Shown: positions 1-10,266 of the stretch, one piece after another | Layout: each line of letters begins with the position of its first letter | Numbering within the stretch: the stretch's first letter is position 1 | Origin: Guyanagaster necrorhizus | Lineage: Eukaryota > Basidiomycota > Agaricomycetes > Agaricales > Physalacriaceae | DNA: 64,000 bases | Assembly: GCF_019112545.1 (NCBI RefSeq) | Contig: NW_025064944.1 | Coordinates: 16,993-80,992, forward strand | Reading direction: 5' to 3' | Notes under the pieces: generated by a model | Database searches by the model: none | Told to the model about the DNA's origin: nothing | The model's input: the letters and a program-made list of their open reading frames with translations, nothing else | Made by a program: the position numbers and the translations under genes

Positions 1-50
1 ATTAGCCTCTCGAGAGAGAAACGTTCTACTTAAATACATTTCGTATTACT

Positions 51-3000
51 TTGAGATCTTTCTACGAGATACTAAATAAGTCCGGATCACGATCCAAGTC
101 AGCTGCTGCTGACTGGCATCGTATCTTTGAGTACATTCTCGTACTCGCTCGGGATTGCTATCCCAACAAGAACATTACAGCAACATGCTTCAATTACAAG
201 GCAGCAGAACCAGAGGAATTCAAGGAAGAATACCTAACCCAAATAGCTAAATACCATGACATTGTCAAATGAATTGCTGATACTTCAAGAATACCATCTA
301 CAGAGGAATTAGACAATGCAGCAAATGTGATAATGGATGCAATAGAAGCAGCAGCAGAGGAGACAATACTCTGCAGAAAACTGAGCCCCAAGGCATGACC
401 ATAGTGGAACCCCCAACTAGATGAAGTGGCAGATAACATATCCTGGCTATGCCAGGAACAAGCCAGGTATGAGCTGGACAACAGCATATGAGATTGACAA
501 ATCAAAAGAAGGATCACCAAAGCCTGAAACTACTTCAAGCAACTAGTAAGATTCTACAAAGGAAAATAGGCAATAGAAATGGTAGAAGAAGTGAATACCA
601 AAGACATGTGGGGCCTCAGAAACTGGTCAAAAGAGGTACATAACTATTCTAGCCCTCCAATCTCTCACAGCACTGGCACCACTCCAGCAGTAACCACTGA
701 AGACAAGGCACGAGCACTCAGAGAGGAGCTATTCCAATCTCCACCCCCAATACCAGACAACAAGAGACTAAACCTAACAGACCCAACACCAGACAACTTG
801 CCATTTGAACATGTCACTTGGACAGAAGTTGATGAAGCCATCAGAGGAGCCAGCATGAAAATGGCACCTGGATTCAGCCAGATGAGCTACCTAGCAATAA
901 AATGGGCATGGGATGTTGGGAGTGAGGATATACTCCTCCTAATACACCAATGCCTAGCAGTGGGATACCACTCTAAACAATAGCATCAGGCAGTTGTAGT
1001 GGCATTATGCAAACCGAACAAACCAGACTACTCTAACCCCAGAGCATATCACCTTATAGCACTACTGGAATGCCTTGGAAAAATATTGGAAAAGGTAATT
1101 GCAAGAAGGCTCACATTCATTGCAGGAAAGGAAGGACTGATCCCTGACCAGCAATTTGGAGGGTGCTTGAACTACTCTGCAAATGATGCAATACTATCCT
1201 TCATCAATGATGTGCAGGCAGCATGGAACCATAGGATAGCAACGTCAGCATTGACATTCGACATAAAAAGATACTTTGATTTTGTCAACCACAACTGACT
1301 TCTAGCAGAGATGAGGCAAAAACAGATCCCCCTCCAATATGTCAAGTGGACAGCAAGCTTCCTATCAAACAGAGAAGCTGCAGTATGCCTGGACAGGGAA
1401 AGAGGAGAGATGGCACCAGTAGAAAATGGAATTCCCCAAGGATCACTGGTATTGCCCATACTTGCATTGTTCTACTCTGCTGATCTCATTGAACAGTTCC
1501 AACGAAGATGGGAAGACCATAAAGACCTGCATACAACATCTGTGGGCCTATTCATGTATGTTGATGATGGAAAGCTATATATCTCATCAGAAAGCCTGGA
1601 GAAGAACACCACAATATTGAAGACAGCATATGAAGAAGCAAACCAGTGGATGAGAAGAGTCGGCCTAGCTCCCGATGTATCCAAGAGAGAGTTGATGCAC
1701 TACACCAGAAGGAAAAGAGACAAGACAGCACTCCACATCAAATTCACTGATGATAATAGGATAACAAGAAAGGTCATTGCCAAAGCGACAGTGAAGTGGT
1801 TGGGAGTATACCTTGATAGGAAGCTGCTGTTCAATGAACACATAAAGAATATGGTGACAAAAGCAGACAGAGCAGTGAGCAGAATATCTATGCTAGTGAA
1901 TACTGTCTGTGGCCTCTCACAGAAACACTATTGACAACTTTATATAGTGTGTATGCATCCAGTCCTAACATATGCATCAACAGCATGGTGGACAGGGAAG
2001 AAAACACATGAAAAGGAACTGGAACAGATACAGTGAAGAGTGCTATGCAAAGTAGCTGCAGCATTCTGCACCACACCAATAGAAGCTGTCAAAATTGAAA
2101 CATTGATACTATCAATTTGGCTCCACCTAGACCAGTGTACAAGACAAGCCACAGTGAGACTGAACAAGCTGAGTACCCAAAACCCAGTCATTCAGTGTCT
2201 TGACAACCAATGGAGAGCAGGAAGAGACCCTTCATGCCTCTCTCCCCTCCTCTTGCACCAAAAATCTAGAGCGATCAAAGAACTCAAGAAAACAACACAA
2301 CTCCAGCAACTGGCCACAAAAACGGACCCTAATGATGAACGTCTGCACCCGTTCTCAGAGCTAGCAGCCCCATAGAGATGCACCAAACATGACTATGGGG
2401 AAAGACTGAGCATAAATGGAACAAATGGCCTATCGAAGGATGAGGCAGCATGCTGACACAATAGGGACATCAAAAAGATACAATCTCAGGATCACCTACT
2501 AATATACACAGATGGCTCACAGTGGGATATACAGGGCCAGAGGCAAGTAGAGGCAGAAGTAATAGGGCTCAGAGATGGGACACAGGCATTCGGGTTTAGT
2601 ATGGGTCTGAGGAGAAAAGCTGAAGTCTACAATAGAGAAATGGCAGCTCTTGCCATTGGAGCAACAAGAGTGATGAACTATGCAAAGGAAGATGGAGAAG
2701 TAAAGCACCTACACTTCTTCGCAGACAACTCATCAGCCATCAATGCCATATTTGACCCTTTACCCAGAACTGGACAAGCATTCTCAATACTGTTCCACTG
2801 ATATATATGCCAATTCCTCAACAGTGATCCTATGCATACAGTCAAAATCTCATGGTGTCCAGGCCACAAAGACATCGTAGGAAACGAATGAGCAGACTAT
2901 CTGGCGAAGAAAGGAGCAGAGAAAACAACAGAAGCAATGGGTAGAACAAGGGCCAACGCTAGAAGGAAGGCAAAGGCAACAATGCTGAAAGAGTGGAGAA

Positions 3001-3482
3001 AGGCATGAGAGGCTAGCCTTAAATGGAGATGCTACATGATGGCAAATAGAATTCCACCATCACTGAAGCTGACACTCCATCTCATAGACCTTGCCACAAA
3101 AAGAGAGCTATTTGGCAGAGTGCTTCAATGCAGAACAGGCCATGGATATATAGGCGAGTACTACTCACAATTCATGCCAAGTAAGAATATTGACTGCCCT
3201 TGTGGAGAATTGTTTCAGACACAGGAACATATCCTGTGAGAATGCCCTCTCTACGAAGAACAACAGGGGATCCTCTGGAATGTGTCAAGGACTATTTATC
3301 TACCAGACATCCTTGGCACCAAGGAAGGAATCACAGCACTGAGCAAGTTCATGGAGAACATGGGAGCATTCACCTGGATGGGACAACCACAAAACAAGAA
3401 GCTCACTCCAGAGCCAGAAGAGAAAGAAGGAGGAGAATGGTGGGAAGAAGAAGAGGGTGACATGGAAGATGAGCATGGATAA
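51..3482 (+). pseudogene. LINE ORF2: reverse transcriptase / RNase H, nonsense-riddled
   Basis: All conserved blocks lie in one reading frame from 51 to 3482 (about 1140 codons), broken only by stop codons, among them 270 (TGA), 981 (TAG), 1296 (TGA), 1932 (TGA), several more to 3030, and 3237 (TGA). No frameshift is needed. Visible motifs: RT palm with the YVDD catalytic pair, the QGSxxxP-type block (NGIPQGS, near 1428), RNase H with IYTDGS, a central Glu (YNREMAAL) and a DNSSAIN block, and a terminal CPCG...H...C finger (near 3195-3245). The protein would reverse-transcribe its own RNA at a nicked target. It is dead as it stands. The bases preceding several stops suggest CGA to TGA and CAG/CAA to TAG/TAA changes. 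Confidence 0.85.
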
Positions 3483-3783
3483 CTGCTGTGCATCCACCAC
3501 ACCATAGACCATGTCCAGCACAGCCAGCACCCAAGACATGCTTGCAAAACACCTCAGGCTTCAGCCAACTACAGGATCAAATGAACTAATTAGCCCACCA
3601 TGAGGGCACAAAATACCATACATGTCTGTTACTCTACTCCACACTACATGCCAAAGCACTCAGGAAACTCAGAAGGAAGAATGGAGGGACTGGAACAAGA
3701 GGGAAAGAGGATCTTGAGGCCCTGTACCTCCACCGCATCTTAGTAGTTAGCTTACTTGTTGTGGTTAATCAAATGCTGAGGAC

Positions 3784-3799
3784 AAAAAAAAAAAAAAAA
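3784..3799 (+). repeat. LINE 3' poly(A) tract (A16)
   Basis: Sixteen consecutive A follow the LINE 3' untranslated region and mark its 3' insertion boundary. The sequence after it (from 3800) is unrelated to the LINE. The matching target-site duplicate would lie upstream of the window, so it cannot be checked here. Confidence 0.9.
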
Positions 3800-6008
3800 C
3801 TCCTCTTCTCATATCAACCAACACCCATGATTTCTTGCAAGAATAACAGGGATTTCCTTGATGAACACCTTAGAAGAACAGACCCATATCTACCAACAGG
3901 ACTCATTCCAAAAAGGCATTGGAAGAGTACGGACATGAACCTGTTTTAATTGCACATAGAGCTGAAGGAAAAAAATTTAGTTATACCTGTAGCTTTACTG
4001 GGAGTGGCCAGCTCCAATCATCCAATTGTCTGCACTCATCAGTCGATATATTCATGCAGGGTATCGAGCGACCAAGATGGCGACATAGGAGCAGTTACCA
4101 ATTGTTCCAGACCTATCGGTGAGGTGGGAGCATCATAGTGTCATTGTTCATCAGTTCCATTGGGCTGAGCACCATACTGTCACTATCATTAAGACCTCTT
4201 GCTAGACAGGAAACTCCTGGTCATCAGGGCCAGTGCATAGGTGCATCTTCTTTTCATCAATATGGCCCCAGGACCCCTTCCTAACAACTCTTAGCTGATG
4301 ATGCATGAAGCAATCTGAATGGTATGCACCAGAGTACCTTGCATTTCTCTGGGATCTTCCTAAATTGTATTGTGGTTTGCTGAGCCAAGTCAACAAGAAC
4401 CACCAAGAGTATCAGGAAACAATGCATCATCCAGGAACTCCTGTGAAATAGAAGGCCCATCGTTCAGGATAGAGGGCAGGTATCAAGCCAAACAGATGGA
4501 TCCATAGATGACCAATTGTGAAGTGTCAGTGTGCTGAGGGACTATGCATTGTATTCTGACATGCTCACCATGGTTTTTAGCAATGGCATCTCGCATTTTA
4601 CAAGGTATTCCCCTGTCCCTCTAGGAACAAATATAGACTGAGAGAAGTATAGCACAGGTGACCACACTAAAGAGGACGATCAGAGATGTCATCCAGCTGG
4701 GACCTATGATGGGGATGGTGGGTAAAGCACAGGAGAAGATGGTGGATATGGATATCACCTGCATCTGTATTCTCAGCAAGGCTGAGGGTATGAGTGGTCT
4801 AGTGTTGTTGTCAAACCCAATGAGCCAACCCATAAAGAATCAAGTGATTCTATTTTTGGTTTTGTTCATTGCATGTGATGCAATACCAGATCTCATCAAC
4901 CTTTTTGCTGAGCAAGTGGTCCTCCTGTCCATATTGATATCAGCATCAGACAGACTGTAGAGAATTCATAGCAGAATCCAAATTGTCTTATATTGTGCTC
5001 CTCTACATCACAGCTCACTTGGTCACAGTAATGTCTTTCCTTGTTTCCAATGAGTATGATGTCTCTGTACTAAAGATTGTCCTACTCACCAGGATCTCAC
5101 TATTAGAACTCTAGCACATCCACCTGCCTTTATGAGGCCTCCATGATCATTTCCCTCAAGGCTATCTTAGTGTCAAGGTATGAGTATCAGTCATGTCTCC
5201 TTGCTCATTGGGACCATACTCACAAGCACATAGGTCCAGTCCTGTATTTGAGATATGGTTATTTCATTTTTTGCACTATAAGATGAACATGTGCATTTTT
5301 GACCTTGACATAACCCTCAAATGGTCACTTTTCTCTGAGTCGAACCTTTGAGCACAAGGCTAGTCTAGCACAAGATCCCATGAGGTGATCAACAATGCTA
5401 CATCAAACATTGTAATGAGTGGAGCAAGGCAAGCATATCATTGAGGTCAGAAGTGACAGAATATCTCTTGCAGTAGCTGGAATTGTGAATGACCCTGTTT
5501 TCTTTCCGGACATCTGCTAAACCAGAAAGTAATGCAAAGGTAACTTTTTCCATGTTCAATATCTCATACTTGGACTGAGTGGTCCAGAATTAGTTCATCC
5601 TAACCCAGTTGCTGATCCGATGTGGGAAAAGCTCTATCCACAATCAATGTTCTTGTCCTCGGTTGGTGCATCACTGTTAGTGAAGGAAGTGGACTGGATC
5701 TGCTCTTGCTTGAAGTTGTGATTGACCCATTGAATTGCAGGATTGTGCACAATAAAGCTTAGTCAGACCAATCATGAATGAATGGACTTCTCTGCACTAA
5801 CCCTGATTTTATTTCAACTAGTTTGCCACTCAGTTTCCATTGTTCTCCAATTCTGTCACATTATTAGCTTTCGATCCTCAGTCTGTGATGAGCTATGACC
5901 ATTGACATTTTAATAAACTATGTTCTGACCTGAGACATCTACAGGCTCAAACACTTTACCTCTATCTCTCAGCAAAATTTCTTTTCAGCCACCGACCATC
6001 CACCAGTC
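3800..6008. other. CpG-depleted copy of a segmental duplication (5' flank of PP2C-like pseudogene 1)
   Basis: No intact gene is visible. From about 3945 the sequence aligns by eye with 20005-21770. Shared landmarks include the block around 3950-4050, the block 4195-4370 against 20240-20400, and the 240 bases just upstream of the phosphatase start. The two copies differ mainly where the later copy has CG and this one has TG or CA. Short open frames at 4621-4960 on both strands have membrane-like composition, but neither is convincing as a gene. Bases 3800-3944 have no partner I can identify. Confidence 0.7.
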
Positions 6009-6529
6009 ATGTTGTTGTCCATTTGTTCCATCACATATTGGCGAGAGCTGTTTGTCAGTGTGTGTAGTTCCAGCATAACTGCTGGTGTCCACTCAGTCAC
6101 ATTCCAGCCAACTCCCAGTGCCAGGAACAAAGACTGATTTGTCATGCAAGAATGGCTCATCAATGGCAGATGGTGGAAATTTCTCGCTGTTTTCGATGGT
6201 AAGCCTTTTGATTGTGGCCTTTGCTCTATCTTACTAAATCATTAATTCCAGGCCATGGTAGTGTGCATACATCTGAATATGCTGCTGCCAATCTTTCCAG
6301 ATTCATCAAGGAGGAACTGTGCCACATTGTCAAGGAATGTCGGAACCACTCTCAAGATATGCTCATCAGCAAAGTCAAGAAGGCTTTGAGGTGATGGATC
6401 AAGGATTTCGATCAAGCGATAGGTGATACTGTCAAGAATCTGTGCTCAAACCCCTTCACTTTAAACTACCCAGAAGCTGTGGCTCTTGTCAACACCAACA
6501 AACAGATTCTTCAGTGTGCATATTCTGGC
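6009..6529 (+). pseudogene. PP2C-type protein phosphatase pseudogene 1, 5' part
   Basis: Exon 1 (6009-6198) starts at an ATG and ends in VFDG. A 53-bp GT-AG intron follows, and exon 2 (6252 on) opens with HG, restoring the PP2C metal-binding signature FDGHG, then TSEYAAANL. Ser/Thr phosphatases of this family use this Asp to hold two metal ions. Two in-frame TGA codons are visible, one after KD in exon 1 and one after KKALR in exon 2. The exon is interrupted at 6530 by Gypsy element E1 and resumes at 14632, so the duplicated CTGGC (6525-6529 and 14627-14631) is counted twice. The start agrees with the related copies at 21775 and 24996. Confidence 0.8.
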
Positions 6530-6963
6530 TGTTATGATTTTACTATTTTTTCCTTTTCCTTAACCCCTATTTTGTGCTTAGTCATGACACTGGACCATGG
6601 GGATCTTGGTCAGCACATCAGAATCCACCATTGTCTTCGACAAAGAGACGGCGCTCGACGATGCACAACGAACCTTTTATGTATGGTAACGAGGCCCTAG
6701 TACAATGGGCACAAAGGACACAGCAACGCACAATAGGTAGTCGTATATTTAGGCCCTATCGAGTAGTATTTAAGTAGGATAGCTCTCGCTGGTAATCCCC
6801 AGCTTCGAGCTAAAGTTTATACATACCATTCTATCTCGAGTCTACTTCTGACCTTGAGTCACTCCGTACGAAGACACATATAGTGGACTCAGGTGATTCC
6901 TCGAAGTGCGAAGGAACACCTGTTTATCACGTGTTTACGTTCACGTGACGCTTGGGCCTAACA
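6530..6963 (+). repeat. E1 5' LTR
   Basis: 434 bp, ends TGTTA and TAACA. It carries a TATA-like box TATTTAAG (6767-6774), a predicted transcript start at about 6801, and two CACGTG palindromes (6928-6933 and 6942-6947) separated by 8 bp. Confidence 0.95.
6767..6813 (+). promoter_or_regulatory. E1 core promoter and 5' end of R (self-primer strand)
   Basis: TATTTAAG at 6767-6774 lies 27-34 bases upstream of AGCTTCGAGCTAA (6801-6813). This 13-mer is the exact reverse complement of 6965-6977, just inside the LTR. In Tf1/sushi-type elements the first bases of the transcript fold back on the primer site, so 6801 is the inferred start of R. The same spacing holds in E5 (TATATAAG 52636-52643, 13-mer from 52670). 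Confidence 0.75.
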
Positions 6964-6964
6964 A

Positions 6965-6977
6965 TTAGCTCGAAGCT
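6965..6977 (+). promoter_or_regulatory. E1 primer binding site, self-priming type
   Basis: TTAGCTCGAAGCT begins two bases after the last LTR base and pairs perfectly over 13 nt with 6801-6813 of the LTR. This matches the self-priming mode established for Tf1/sushi-type chromoviruses; I did not test for a tRNA match. Confidence 0.8.
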
Positions 6978-7019
6978 TTCATCTTCCCTTTCTCAAGCCC
7001 AATTGTGCTGAGAAACCGA

Positions 7020-8564
7020 ATGCCGCCAGTAACAACCGCCGACCTAAATCACGATTTCTTTGAGCTTATCGCTTCCATCATCGGAACTTTACTTGGACTT
7101 CTTGCCATCATCACCCTCTGCCGTGGACGACAATCAGTAGTGGCCTGGATAGTCAGGCACTATCAGGCATTTCAGCAAATACAACGCATTCTACGAAATG
7201 TAACCCCCAACCTCCCTTTCCATGACATCCCCCCCTCCGCCAGAACGTCCTTCTTCCCGCAAGGGGGACCCGTACCAGAAGCCGGGAATAGCAACCCGGA
7301 TTCGGGGAGCCTTCACGAGGAAGAAGGACCCCGACACCCCATTCGACGAAACAGTGGAGACCGCCACCCTGCTCTCACAGGGTTCCGGAACCCGTGGACG
7401 ATGAACGTCGCTCAAGAGCCCGCCGAGGTCTCCAACTACATCACTCCGGCCGTCTCCCCCGAGCATTCCGCCTCCCCAATTCCCTCAGGGATTGGAAACC
7501 GTGCTCGGGACTCCCTTGATGCCGCTCGGATGGCTACGGGACCCCGCGAAAGTCCCAACCCCCCCCAGAACCCCCCCGAAACCCCCACCGAGCCCAACTC
7601 CGACCCCAGCCCCTCCGTCAGCAGGCTGGGGGTCGATAACCCACAGGGAAGGGACATCCATCCCGACTACGACAACACGGACATCGCCATCTCCGCGGCG
7701 GGGGACCCATATCGACACCTCCATGTGGGGAGTGAGCCCGAGACTGGAACCGCCAGTGAAAGGGGAAGGGCCGCTATGAGACGAATTATACAAAGGATAT
7801 TCCTGGAGTGGGACCTCAGCGTCCCCTTCGACTACGATGAAGCGGTCAGACAGCAGCAGCAGAACCAAGAACGAGAGAGAGACATCAGGCGAACTCAAGA
7901 GGAGCTTGCCAACTACGTCCGGGAGGAAGCCCGAGAGCAGTACGAAGCTGCAGAGTATGACCGACAAGGACGAGCACAGAGAAGGAGAGAGGAGATCGAG
8001 AGAATGGGGTCAGCTTCCCCTAGGGAGTATGAGCTCCGCACCGATTCCGGATCCCCTTTCAGGGAGCCCGACTCGGAGGACGACCCATGGACAGGGCCCG
8101 CCAGCATCGTCAGCTGGGACGAGGCCATCCGACGTGGAAGGACGGGAGAACCCCGAGTCGTCGACCTCGAATATCCCACCCATACCGACACTATCTCATC
8201 AGACGCCGACTCTGTCCTCGGAGCCTATGGGCTCCAAGTACCCGACAATGCCCACGTCTCCGACAGGGCTCTCCAGCGATTCCTGGGCAGCAGGGTCGCT
8301 CGACAGTTCCTTAATCCCGAGTTCCAGCGACTCTTCAGCCGCTATAGCCAAGAACTGGAGGAGACGAGAGTGCGCGGAGGAACACGCTACAGTCGGCTTA
8401 GAAGTCCCCCCATCGCTCGGACCAGCGATCGAGGGGACAACGGGCCCAGCACCCAAGTCAACGGAAGGGTCCCCGACGACCCTTTGTCCTCCCGTACCGT
8501 CCATCTACGACCAGCCCGTCAGTTCCCTCCTCGAGGAAGAGGACAGCGGGGACGAGGGCGATGA
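7020..8564 (+). CDS. E1 ORF A: extra 5' ORF with N-terminal membrane helix
   Basis: Intact 514-codon ORF lying before gag. The start is the ATG at 7020, conserved as MPP or MPS in the other copies (E2 40037, E3 48356, E5 52897). Residues about 16-35 form one hydrophobic helix (IASIIGTLLGLLAIITLC), followed by basic residues, a long Pro/Ser-rich stretch, a conserved block WDLSVPFDYDEAV (near 7810) with a charged, coiled-coil-like Gln/Glu/Arg region, a second conserved block ending FLNPEFQRLFSRYSQELE (near 8300-8360) and an Arg/Gly-rich tail. Ordinary Ty3/Gypsy elements have no such ORF before gag. Both blocks recur in the same frame in E2, E3 (first block), E5 and E6, so I infer it is really translated. 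The function is unknown. Its last part overlaps the acidic start of gag in the +1 frame. Confidence 0.8.
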   Translation: MPPVTTADLNHDFFELIASIIGTLLGLLAIITLCRGRQSVVAWIVRHYQAFQQIQRILRNVTPNLPFHDIPPSARTSFFPQGGPVPEAGNSNPDSGSLHEEEGPRHPIRRNSGDRHPALTGFRNPWTMNVAQEPAEVSNYITPAVSPEHSASPIPSGIGNRARDSLDAARMATGPRESPNPPQNPPETPTEPNSDPSPSVSRLGVDNPQGRDIHPDYDNTDIAISAAGDPYRHLHVGSEPETGTASERGRAAMRRIIQRIFLEWDLSVPFDYDEAVRQQQQNQERERDIRRTQEELANYVREEAREQYEAAEYDRQGRAQRRREEIERMGSASPREYELRTDSGSPFREPDSEDDPWTGPASIVSWDEAIRRGRTGEPRVVDLEYPTHTDTISSDADSVLGAYGLQVPDNAHVSDRALQRFLGSRVARQFLNPEFQRLFSRYSQELEETRVRGGTRYSRLRSPPIARTSDRGDNGPSTQVNGRVPDDPLSSRTVHLRPARQFPPRGRGQRGRGR

Positions 8565-10266
8565 GGAGGACGATGAGGACAGTGATGATCCATATCGGTG
8601 AAGACTGGAACGAGCAGGAGAGGATACAGACGAAGAAGCACTGCGAGAAGAAATTGAAAGGGCCAGGGGCAGAGAATATCAGGAGTTGTACGAGCAGGGA
8701 AGGAATTATCTATGGCAGGACGTGCGCTGGCAAGCGACGTCCTTAGGACTTGAGTATAGGTATGCGGCAGGTACTGAAAAAGAAAAAATTCTACAGTATG
8801 CCGCGACGGAATACGCATGGAGGGAATATGGGCGACGGCACCCGGAAGACCCCCTCATGCCGATACCCCCGTATCGGCCCGACAACCAATCAAAGACACC
8901 GGCACCAATGCCGTGCACCCCCCCCGTCCCACCAAGAAGAGCCGTTTACGCCGCCCCCTCTATTCGGAGCTGGACCGATGACAACCCGTCGGTCCGAAGC
9001 ATGGCTTCACAGCTCATTCGCACAAGAAATCGGCTGGCATGGCAAGCCGTTCAAACCCAAAACCCTTGGACCGGCAAAGGAAGTCGGCTCCTCGGCGGAC
9101 AACCTCCTCCGGATCAAGCAGAATCAAGTGGAAAGGATCCCATTCGGGACGACCCTGAGGCGGTCCGCCTCAGATTCACAGTACGAGACGGAGTGATCGT
9201 CCGGGCCACCGATCTGAAAGGAAGCCCAATTGCCGACGACAATTCCCTGCATTCCTTCCCCGGACCACCCGCGGAATGGAAGCAACCGCCATTCGACAGA
9301 TGGCCCAACCCAATGGGGGCACTCCCGCATAATGCCAACGTCTTACAATGCCACCCTGACCTCCTTCGAAAACCACGTCCCTTCAAAGGGGTCTCCAACG
9401 ACATAGATCGATTCCTAGTAGACTGCGAACAATATTTCGAAGTCTATGTCGGGTATATCGGGACCGACATGAACAAAGTCGCCTTCGCCACCTCCTATCT
9501 GGAAGACAAGGCCAAGACATGGTGGATTCTCATTTCCCCGAACTTCCGCTCCACCACCAGGGAACACTATCGATATCCCTCATGGCCGGTCTTCAAGCGC
9601 ATGCTGAACGACAAATTTATCGACCCTGCCGTTCAAGAAGTACATAAACAGAAGATCAAGGAGTACAAGATGGGAGATAAAGCGGCCACCGACTACTTCG
9701 ACGAGTTAGAACGACTCGCTAAACTCGCGGGGATCAGGGAAGACATCGCAAACGACGGAAGGATGGTGGAAGCGCTTAAACGAGGAGTCCCCTCCTCGTA
9801 CCTCACGATGATTTCAGCCATGGGCGTCAAAATATTGATGCCGGTTGGTTATGACGAATGGAAGGAACGAATCGTCGAGATGTACAAGGAGCGACAAAGG
9901 CAGAAAGCGGAGGCCACAATGCTGCAAGAGTCTGCAAAGAAGCCAGCCCCGCCAACCCCAAACAAGTCAGGGCAAACTGCCGGAAAACCTTCGGGCTCCT
10001 CGACAACCGCCGTCTCGTATGGCACGCAGAAGACCGGGACCGGTACGACTTATACCGGAGCCGGGAAGCCAATGGACATCGACCGCATGAAGAAGGAAGG
10101 AAAATGTTTCAATTGTGGGCAGAAGGGGCACATGGCAAAGGATTGCCCGAAGAAGAAGTGAACCCGAGAAGACATACGGGCGCAGATCGCCGAGCTCCAG
10201 AAGGAAGAAGAAGACCTTGGAAAGGAAACCAAGATCAAGGAAGTAAAAGGCGAGGCCAGCCAATGA
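8490..10266 (+). pseudogene. gag: E1 gag, two nonsense codons
   Basis: Frame +1 relative to ORF A. It opens with an acidic stretch (YDQPVSSLLEEED..., near 8505) that overlaps the end of ORF A, then a retrotransposon-gag (capsid) domain with the block around YLEDKAKTWWILI (near 9490), and one CCHC knuckle CFNCGQKGHMAKDC (near 10105-10146). It would form the particle and bind the RNA. Stops at 8599 (TGA; CGA would restore Arg) and 10159 (TGA; E2 has TGC) interrupt it. The conserved reading continues past 10159 (TREDIRAQIAEL) to the shared stop at 10264-10266. No conserved ATG marks the start, so the start shown is only the beginning of conservation; a frameshift from ORF A is possible. Confidence 0.75.

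Larger units (their letters stand above)
1..3799 (+). mobile_element. LINE (non-LTR retrotransposon), 5' part outside the window
   Basis: A non-LTR retrotransposon copy. In order it holds the linker upstream of RT, a reverse transcriptase with a YVDD box (near 1558-1570), an RNase H domain beginning with IYTDGS (near 2500) and a C-terminal CCHC-type finger, then a 3' untranslated tail and a 16-base A tract. RT followed by RNase H and a CPCG-type finger is the layout of the I/Tad1-like LINEs known from fungi; the exact clade is inference. The endonuclease domain that should lie upstream is not visible, so the element either continues left of base 1 or is 5'-truncated. CpG is almost absent beyond the first 120 bases. 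Confidence 0.85.

Noticed and set aside
1..120. A host gene at the left edge
   Set aside because: The CpG-containing start runs in frame into the LINE linker region and no separate gene signal is visible.
3296..3547. Minus-strand ORF over the LINE 3' end with hydrophobic character
   Set aside because: It is the complement of the Glu-rich C-terminus of the LINE protein; Glu codons read backwards give Phe, Leu and Ser.
4621..4960. A membrane protein gene in the decayed duplicate
   Set aside because: The better-preserved copy near 20690-20890 does not keep the same open frame on either strand.
7492..7967. Antisense open frames across the Pro/Ser-rich part of ORF A (for example 7967-7485)
   Set aside because: High-GC, low-complexity sequence opens several frames by chance; no conservation of the antisense reading was seen in E2 or E3.
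10263..10266. ATGA overlap of the gag stop and pol start as a coupled re-initiation signal in E1
   Set aside because: E2, E3 and E5 have GTAG or GTGA at the same place, so the ATG is probably derived in E1 and the arrangement is not conserved.
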